Assembly: GCF_029625295.1 (NCBI RefSeq)
Contig: NZ_CP121112.1
Coordinates: 1,426,001-1,490,000 of the forward strand
DNA: 64,000 bases
Source of the DNA: Flavobacterium gyeonganense
GTDB taxonomy: Bacteria > Bacteroidota > Bacteroidia > Flavobacteriales > Flavobacteriaceae
Direction of reading: 5' to 3'
Part shown: in pieces, positions 55,290 to 61,645 of the stretch
Layout of the letters: every line of letters begins with the position of its first letter
Numbering within the stretch: the first letter of the stretch is position 1
The notes under the pieces: model-generated
Seen by the model: only the letters and a program-made list of their open reading frames with translations
Database searches by the model: none
Told to the model about the DNA's origin: nothing
Translations under genes and position numbers: made by a program

Positions 55290-57173
55290 TTATAGTTTCT
55301 TCGTTACCAACGACTGAATATTAAATACCGCTTCCGGAATTAATTTTCCTGTATCCGGTAAATCAGTAAAATCCGGTGTGTCTGGTTCGGTGTCGGCATT
55401 TGGTGTGTAACGCTGATCGCCTGTGCGGAACATTATTCTTGAAATACCATCAACCGGTGCATAGAAAATTTTGTTGGTTTCTTTGCCGTCATTCACTTTT
55501 ACAGTATACGAACGAGAAGTCACATCCAGTTTAACTGTAATTGTATAGTCTTTTCCTGCTTCGTATTTTCCAATTCCGCCGTGACGGGCTCCGTGTTTTA
55601 CTTTTATTTCTCCATCCGAATCGAAAACGATGCGAATTGCAGGCAATCCTTGTTTGTTTTGGAATTCCACCTGCAACAATCCGTGACTATTTTGTTCCGG
55701 TTTTACGGTAAAAGTCGCTTCCATTTTTTGTGCAAACGGAATCACACGTTCGGCACGGGAATAGTCAAAAAAGTCCTGATCTCTTAGCGTCAGCCATTTT
55801 TGACCGTCTTTTTTCTTTTCAATTTTAGTCGAAGCCCAAGCTAAATCATAGGTATTCCAAAGTTTTAATTCTTCTCCGTTTGGCAAATCATTGAAAACAT
55901 CATTGGCATTTTCTTTTACTTCGCTGGTCACCGGAACTGGTACCGAAGCCACCCAGATATCTTCTTTGTTTACGCTGTAACTTACCCAAAGTTTCCCGTC
56001 CGGCGGAGTTCCGTCTCCTTCGTTTATTCCGCGAACGTATTGCGGACCTGCTGATTTGTAATTTCCGCCGTAACGCATTGGGGTAATTTCGCCGTGAACC
56101 AACAATAAATCTTTGTAATTCAGTCCGTCGTCACTGGTTGAAATCGCCAATGGCCAACGGTATTCTGAAGGATTATAAACTGTTGCGTAACGATTATCCG
56201 AAGTTTTTTGCCCCCAGATTTTCGCATTGCTGTTCACAAATCCCGGTGCTCTTACCGGTATGTATTCCCAGGTTTTCCCGTTGTCTTTACTTAAAGATGT
56301 TAAAGCAAATTTCCATAAACCGACTACGTTTCCATTTGGCAAATGGTAATAATTGAAGGCTTTGTATTGTTTTTTTAATGGAATTAACTCATCATCACGA
56401 TCAGCTTCTTCGACCCATTGTTGCATCAATAAAGGCTTTGACATCAACTCATCGCAGGCTTTGATGAATTTTTTGTCTTTGCTTTTGGTGTAAAACGGAA
56501 ACGTTGTTGGCAAAGGATTTCCAGTTTTATTGTATCGGATAAAATAAATTGGACCATAAGTTCCGTCTTTGTAGATTTCACGAACCACACGACCAATTCC
56601 TTTTCCGTCATTCGGATCGTCTTTTTTGTCTAAGGCAACTCCGTAATAACCGGTTGCCAATAATCTGTTATCTGATGAAACATAAAAGCCCATTCGCTGA
56701 TGCATGATCGCATCGATGTTTTTCGCTACGCCTTCGACACCTTCTTTTTTAAATCCGTCCGGAACGTGGTAGATTGGAAAAAGAACGGCTGGTTTTGTCC
56801 AGTTCACTCCATCTTTTGAGGTCATCATAAAAGTCTGGCTCGGCGGAATGTGTTCTCCTGAAGGGTCGCTCAAATAATGCAGGTAAAAGGTATTGTTCCA
56901 ATATGCCATCATCGACTGGTGATTGTACGTCCAGCCAAATCCATCTGCTTTTTCAGGATGTTCTCTGCTTGCGCGCATAATCTGCGTTGCGTGAACTCCA
57001 ACTGCGGGACTTAATTGTCCGTGATGGTAATCGACGTTGGAAAGTGTTTTGCCTGTATATCGTATCGTGTCTTGTTGGGCTTGCGCCGAATTGACTGCGA
57101 CACAGCTTAACAAAATGGTTGTTGCTGATACGATATTGGTTTTTATGTTTTGAAATGCAATCATTATTTTCAA
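55290..57173 (-). CDS. Exported propeller-type glycoside-active enzyme with C-terminal lectin-like domain
   Basis: 627 residues with a signal peptide (TILLSCVAVNSAQAQ). The large N-terminal part looks like a sialidase/GH43-type propeller with loose Asp boxes (SKDGVNWTKPAV, SKDNGKTWEYI, TSDDGLNYKDL) and GFGWTYNHQSMMAYWNNTFYL near its start. The final about 200 residues (LTLRDQDFFDYSRAERVIP, GLLQVEFQNKQGLPAIRIVF) form a concanavalin-like beta-sandwich. The enzyme class is uncertain: a lyase or glycosidase on uronic- or keto-sugar links (for example GH143-like) is possible. It sits directly downstream of the GH43-like gene. Confidence 0.65.
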   Translation of the reverse strand: MKIMIAFQNIKTNIVSATTILLSCVAVNSAQAQQDTIRYTGKTLSNVDYHHGQLSPAVGVHATQIMRASREHPEKADGFGWTYNHQSMMAYWNNTFYLHYLSDPSGEHIPPSQTFMMTSKDGVNWTKPAVLFPIYHVPDGFKKEGVEGVAKNIDAIMHQRMGFYVSSDNRLLATGYYGVALDKKDDPNDGKGIGRVVREIYKDGTYGPIYFIRYNKTGNPLPTTFPFYTKSKDKKFIKACDELMSKPLLMQQWVEEADRDDELIPLKKQYKAFNYYHLPNGNVVGLWKFALTSLSKDNGKTWEYIPVRAPGFVNSNAKIWGQKTSDNRYATVYNPSEYRWPLAISTSDDGLNYKDLLLVHGEITPMRYGGNYKSAGPQYVRGINEGDGTPPDGKLWVSYSVNKEDIWVASVPVPVTSEVKENANDVFNDLPNGEELKLWNTYDLAWASTKIEKKKDGQKWLTLRDQDFFDYSRAERVIPFAQKMEATFTVKPEQNSHGLLQVEFQNKQGLPAIRIVFDSDGEIKVKHGARHGGIGKYEAGKDYTITVKLDVTSRSYTVKVNDGKETNKIFYAPVDGISRIMFRTGDQRYTPNADTEPDTPDFTDLPDTGKLIPEAVFNIQSLVTKKL

Positions 57174-57179
57174 CTTTTT

Positions 57180-57246
57180 ATCTGCTCAATCTGCCAAATC
57201 TGCGTGAAAAAATTTACTCTCGCAGATTTAACAGATTTAGCAGATT
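57180..57246. repeat. CGCAGATT palindromic repeat (family B copy 4)
   Basis: TCTGCTCAATCTGCCAAATC...CGCAGATTTAACAGATTTAG is inverted and word-repetitive, between the propeller protein and the GH43-like gene. Confidence 0.75.
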
Positions 57247-57251
57247 ATTTT

Positions 57252-58168
57252 TTATTTCTTTTCAATCAATCCTTTTAGAACGGCTTCGGAAATTGTTGTT
57301 ATTGTTCCGTGTTTGTGTCCTTCTGGTAATTTTATTTTTGAGGAAACATCTTCGAATTTTACAAAATCGGAAGTTCTTAAGGCTTTGTAATTTTTGGATC
57401 CATAGTTGTCATAATACAGCAACCAGTTTTTGCCGACTTTCACCACCGTTGGTCCTTCTGATAAATATTCGGTCAGGGGTTTTGATCTTTTTTCAAATGG
57501 CCCTAAAGGCGATTTTCCGAAAGCTACTTCTATGTTTCGCATCGGTCTGGTGTTGTCTTTTAAAACCAAAACGTAATCCTTTTTGCCTTTTTTTACAATC
57601 ACACAATCGATGACACTAAAACCTGGATCGTAATATAATTTCGTATCCGAAAACGTTTTGAAATCTTTGGTGGTTACGTAATACATTCGGTGGTTGTTTT
57701 TCTCGTCTTCCATTCCTTTTTCGAATCGGAATGGGATTGTGGATGCCCAGATAATAATGTATTCTTTTTTAACATCGTCATAAAAAATCTCGGGCGCCCA
57801 CACGTTTACGACTTCAGGTTCGTGTTTCATTACGGGAATGTATTCCTGTTTTGACCAATGAATTAGGTCTTTTGAACTGGCGTATCCGAATCCGTTTCCG
57901 CCTTTCCAGTCGGTTGTCCAGACCATATGATAAGTTCCGTCTGCTCCTTTGGTAATTGAGGGATCACGCATTATTTTGCTGGCTCCGATTTCGGGTTTTA
58001 GGAATGATCCTTCCAAACCTTTCCAATTGTAGCCGTCTTCGCTGTATGCCAGGTACAAACCTTCGGTAGCGGGTTCCCTGAAAGAGGTGAAAAGGAAAAT
58101 TTCCTTTTTTTCTGGGAATAGCTTACTGCAAATAGTGAAAGCGTTAATATGATGAATATTTTTTTCAT
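57252..58168 (-). CDS. GH43-like five-bladed propeller glycosidase, frameshifted near its start
   Basis: The frame from 58168 gives a signal peptide (MKKIFIILTLSLFAVSYSQ) and then drifts to nonsense; a second frame, to 57252, gives MYLAYSEDGYNWKGLEGSFL, DPSITKGADGTYHMVWTTDW and VWAPEIFYDDVKKEYIIIWAS, typical GH43 propeller blades. They join at a 7-base run (58105-58111): one extra A gives KKKEIFLFTSFREPATEGLY then YLAYSED, a standard GH43 start. The full length would be about 306 residues. Expected role: arabinosidase- or galactosidase-type removal of side-chain sugars. It is followed by the propeller-protein gene on the same strand. Confidence 0.8.
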
Positions 58169-58283
58169 TGTTATTGGTTTAATCTTTGTCTAAGTTTTGA
58201 ACTTTGACAAAGATGTTTAAACACGAATCTTTATTATATTTCCCTTTTTAGATGAATCCTAAAAAATCCAAATGTTTCTCTTT

Positions 58284-58372
58284 TGCCCCGATTGCAGTGG
58301 AAATCCTTTTGTGCCGGTGTTCGGCACAAAAGATTGTAACGGAAAGCGGGACGATGTTTCCTAAAATGCCCA
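58284..58372 (+). repeat. Structured repeat, family D copy 7 (degenerate)
   Basis: TTGCCCCGATTGCAGTGG, then ATCCTTTTGTGCCG with the inner stem TTTTGTGCCGG...CGGCACAAAA, then AGATTGTAACGGAAAGCGGGAC and ATGCCCAAT at the end. The core matches the family but the outer ends no longer pair well. It lies between the GH28 and GH43-like genes. Confidence 0.6.
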
Positions 58373-58399
58373 ATTTTTCTGCTCCTGAAAATAATTACG

Positions 58400-59974
58400 T
58401 TATTCTGTAATTGCTTTTTTATCCAGGTCTTTTCCTTTTTTCACAACTGTAGTCACATTGTTGAACACATTGTTTTTAAGGAAAATATTTTTGGTGTCTT
58501 TTCCATTGGCCTCGATGAAAATATCGGTGGCGTTGAATGGAAAATTGTTGTTGATCATAATATTTGAGGCGTTGTCGATTTTGATAACCGGAACTCCTTT
58601 TATGGGTGTCGATGAACCTACGTTGTCCAGAATCAGGTTTTTAGCATCGGTGATTTTGAAAGAGGAACCCACGGTTGCATTGACTTTTACGTCATGAAAT
58701 TCGACATCGGTCGCCGTGTTTATGGTGAAACCTTCCTTGCCGTCCATATTGATGTTGGAGAACGTGATGTTCTGGATTGGCATTTCAACAATTCCGCGAA
58801 CGAAGCCGGCTTTGTTGACGTTTCCGCCCGTAACATTGCTGATGTGGATGTTTCTGAAAATCGGCGTACGCTCTGTAACTGGCTCTACGGGATTGTCTTT
58901 GTCATAGAAAAGATCCAGAATAATCGCTTCTTCTTTGATGTTTTTCATTACGATATTATCCACGCGAATGTCCTCGACCACTCCGCCACGACCGCGAGCT
59001 GATTTGATACGGATTCCACGATCGGTTCCGTCGAAAACACAGTTGGATATCGTGATTTTTTTGATTCCGCCTGACATTTCACTTCCGATAACGACACCGC
59101 CGTGACCGCTTAACATTGTGCAGTTTGTGATGGTTACGTTTTCGGTTGCTTTTCCGTATTTACGACCGTCTGCATCGCGACCCGATTTGATGGTGATACA
59201 GTCATCGCCCACGCTGATGTGGCAATTTGAAATGTGAACGTTGGTGCAGGAAGAAGGGTTGATTCCGTCTGTGTTTGGGGAATGCGGATTGTTAATTGTA
59301 ATTCCGGTTACGGTTACGTTGTCGCAAAATTCTGGATTTATCGTCCAAAAAGGCGAATTTTTGAAAGTTACGCCTTCGATTAAAATGTTTTTGCAATTGT
59401 AGGCCTGAAAAAAAGAAGGTCTGAAAAAGTGTTTGTCAATCGTTCTTTTATAGTAAGGCTCGTATACGATTCCTTTGTTTTGCTCGGTCCACATTTTTTG
59501 GTATTTGGTTTCCGGGATCGGGCCTTTGGCAGTTTCAATTCGGTACACTTCATTCCACCACGCTTTTCCTTGTCCGTCGATTACACCTCTTCCTTTGATG
59601 GTGATGTTTTCGACGTCTTTGGCGTAAAATAATGGGGAGAAAGACTGCATCACGATTCCTTCATAACGCATTTCTACGTACGGAAGGTAGTCATCGAAAT
59701 TCTCTGAAAATTTTAAAAGTGCACCTGAATCCAAATGGATGGTGATGTTGCTTTTTAGTTTTAAAGCGCCTGTTAAATATTCTCCGGCTGGAAAAAAGAT
59801 GGTTCCGCCTCCATTTTTAGATGCTTTTTCGATAGCACCCTGAATGGCTTCGGTACATTTTACCCCTTTGTTGTTTCCGCCTTCGTTGAGGATGTTTAGC
59901 CAGCCGTCATTTGCGAAAACTGAGTTCAGTCCTGTGATGAAGAAGAGTATTAGTATGATATTTTTGATTTTCAT
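58400..59974 (-). CDS. GH28 polygalacturonase/exo-rhamnogalacturonase-type enzyme
   Basis: 524 residues with a signal peptide (MKIKNIILILFFITGLNSVFA) and a right-handed beta-helix. The GH28 catalytic motifs are complete: PNTDGINPSSC, SVGDDCITIKSG, GHGGVVIGSEMSGG and RGIRIKSARGRGG. These hydrolases cut alpha-galacturonic acid links in the pectin backbone. The neighbours (GH140-type apiosidase upstream, GH43-like downstream, same strand) put it in the pectin locus. Confidence 0.93.
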   Translation of the reverse strand: MKIKNIILILFFITGLNSVFANDGWLNILNEGGNNKGVKCTEAIQGAIEKASKNGGGTIFFPAGEYLTGALKLKSNITIHLDSGALLKFSENFDDYLPYVEMRYEGIVMQSFSPLFYAKDVENITIKGRGVIDGQGKAWWNEVYRIETAKGPIPETKYQKMWTEQNKGIVYEPYYKRTIDKHFFRPSFFQAYNCKNILIEGVTFKNSPFWTINPEFCDNVTVTGITINNPHSPNTDGINPSSCTNVHISNCHISVGDDCITIKSGRDADGRKYGKATENVTITNCTMLSGHGGVVIGSEMSGGIKKITISNCVFDGTDRGIRIKSARGRGGVVEDIRVDNIVMKNIKEEAIILDLFYDKDNPVEPVTERTPIFRNIHISNVTGGNVNKAGFVRGIVEMPIQNITFSNINMDGKEGFTINTATDVEFHDVKVNATVGSSFKITDAKNLILDNVGSSTPIKGVPVIKIDNASNIMINNNFPFNATDIFIEANGKDTKNIFLKNNVFNNVTTVVKKGKDLDKKAITE

Positions 59975-60000
59975 AGTGTTGTTATTTTGTTCTCATTTTT

Positions 60001-60097
60001 GTCATCCTGACGGAGGAAGGATCTCCGTTAGTAGCTCCGCATAGTAGATAAACTTTGTGTTAGCTTCTTGCGAAGATCCCTCGTTCCTCGGGATGAC
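60001..60097. repeat. About 100-bp hairpin repeat, family A copy 3
   Basis: Starts GTCATCCTGACGGAGGAAGG and ends CTCGTTCCTCGGGATGAC, with the same internal words (TAGCTCCGCA, AAACTTTGT) as the copies at 2549 and 29414. It is the most diverged copy and fills the gap between the GH28 and GH140-type genes. Confidence 0.8.
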
Positions 60098-60107
60098 AAT
60101 ATTGTGG

Positions 60108-61511
60108 TTACTTTGAACTTAAAATTAGTACCCAGTCGTTTCCGTCTTCTTTTTTGCCCGAAGGCTGAAATTCTTTAGTTCCTTTGTTGTCAAAAATTCC
60201 AATCTTTGTTTTTTTACCGTTTCTTGGGTTGTACCAGGTTGCGGTTACTTTATCCCCTGCGATTTTACCCATATTCACGGTAATTTTTCTTCCGGTATAC
60301 GTGTAAATCAAAGCATAATTATTTCCTCTTGTTGCCACCTGATAATCGTATTTTTCTCCCTGATTGGCAACCAGTGACTGATCTGGAACTCTTTCTAAAT
60401 ACGGAAATTCCAACATCAGATTTTTAATGTGTACCATTTGTCCCGATCCCGGTGCATTGATAGCGTCATTCCATAATTCTTTGTTTCCGTAGGCTGGATT
60501 GTCGCCTTTTCTAAACATTTGCATAACCGCATTGTGCCCGTAAGTATAACCTGCTCCACCTGCAAAAACCGACCAGTATCCGTAACGACGTACATCAGCT
60601 GCAGTCCATTTTGGCTGTAAGGTATCGTGAAGACCGTGTGGAATTCCTTCGTAAGATGGTTCTCCGTCAATTGTTGGTTTTGTTGGTTTTAAATCCCAGT
60701 CTCTATGAACGAATTTGTAATTGTCTTCTTTGAATGAATTTTTCAAAGTATCCTGATCGTATCTTCTGTGACCTGATTGAAACATATTGAAATCTAACCA
60801 GCTTGCGTTATGAAAATTCTCTGATGAATCGGTTCTTCCGAAGGGATGGAAAGTTACCAGTTGATCCGGGTTACTTGTTTTTAAAGTACTTCCTAGTGCA
60901 TTCCAGATGTCCTGAAATTTATCTCCGTAAGTATCGCCACCGTTCAGCCAGATTATATTGGTTCTTTTTTTATATCGATCGGCTAAAAATTTTGCATATT
61001 TTTCAACATCAGCTTTTGTTACTTTACTTTTAGCACTACTAATATTTGTTCCCCAAACAGGAACCATTGCAAGGTAGATTCCGTTTTTTTGTGCTACATC
61101 CAAAGTGTAATCTACATGGTCCCAGTAATCGTATTCGGGAGCATCGTTGGGATCGTTGCCAGGTGACGTAATTTGCTGGGACAAATTATCATTCATCAAT
61201 GCCTGATCGCCATATGCATTTACAGCATTCACATTATGCAAGACCATTACCTGAACAACATTGAACCCTTTTGCTTTTCGATCCTGAAGATATTTTTCTA
61301 CACCTTTTCTGTCCAGTTTTCCGAATGTCAGCCAGCCTGTATCGCCTAACCAAAAGAAAGGTTTTCCGTCTTCATTTACAAAATAATGTTTGTTTTCGGA
61401 AACTTTAAGTTTTGGTAATGCTTTTGATTTTGCAGATTGCGAAAATCCGCTTTGTGCTGTCAACATAAAGGTTATACAAAGGGTGTATAGGTATTTATTT
61501 TTCAGGTTCAT
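60108..61511 (-). CDS. GH140-type apiosidase
   Basis: 467 residues with a signal peptide (LCITFMLTAQSGFSQ). The TIM barrel starts KPFFWLGDTGWLTFGKLDRK and has catalytic candidates D193 (WLNGGDTYGD) and E284 (TIDGEPSYEG); a small C-terminal beta domain follows (YDYQVATRGNNYALIYTYTG). This matches GH140, whose studied member cleaves the apiose-galacturonic acid link of rhamnogalacturonan II side chains. DUF4038-related enzymes with other activities remain possible. It is upstream of GH28 on the same strand and its promoter region carries a heptamer repeat. Confidence 0.85.
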   Translation of the reverse strand: MNLKNKYLYTLCITFMLTAQSGFSQSAKSKALPKLKVSENKHYFVNEDGKPFFWLGDTGWLTFGKLDRKGVEKYLQDRKAKGFNVVQVMVLHNVNAVNAYGDQALMNDNLSQQITSPGNDPNDAPEYDYWDHVDYTLDVAQKNGIYLAMVPVWGTNISSAKSKVTKADVEKYAKFLADRYKKRTNIIWLNGGDTYGDKFQDIWNALGSTLKTSNPDQLVTFHPFGRTDSSENFHNASWLDFNMFQSGHRRYDQDTLKNSFKEDNYKFVHRDWDLKPTKPTIDGEPSYEGIPHGLHDTLQPKWTAADVRRYGYWSVFAGGAGYTYGHNAVMQMFRKGDNPAYGNKELWNDAINAPGSGQMVHIKNLMLEFPYLERVPDQSLVANQGEKYDYQVATRGNNYALIYTYTGRKITVNMGKIAGDKVTATWYNPRNGKKTKIGIFDNKGTKEFQPSGKKEDGNDWVLILSSK

Positions 61512-61552
61512 TTTATTTTATTTTATTTTGAATTGTGTTTTTTATTTATTTT

Positions 61553-61580
61553 CACGCAGATTTAGCAGATAAGGCAGATT
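61553..61580. repeat. CGCAGATTTAGCAGAT half-repeat (family B copy 5)
   Basis: CACGCAGATTTAGCAGATAA and GGCAGATT without a visible inverted partner, directly before the heptamer tandem repeat. Confidence 0.6.
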
Positions 61581-61628
61581 TAATTCTTAATTCTTAATTC
61601 TTAATTCTTAATTCTTAATTCTTAATTC
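61580..61628. repeat. Tandem heptamer (TTAATTC)x7
   Basis: Seven perfect head-to-tail copies of TTAATTC, followed by a partial copy, in the 134-base space between the beta-helix gene and the GH140-type gene. Both genes are on the minus strand, so the array lies 69-117 bases upstream of the GH140-type start. No promoter box was recognised; a change in copy number would change spacing there. Confidence 0.9.
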
Positions 61629-61645
61629 TTATATATAATCTGTGG

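Noticed and set aside
61580..61628. CRISPR array
   Set aside because: The array is a pure 7-base tandem repeat with no spacers, and no cas genes are in the window; none of the other repeats has regular unique spacers.
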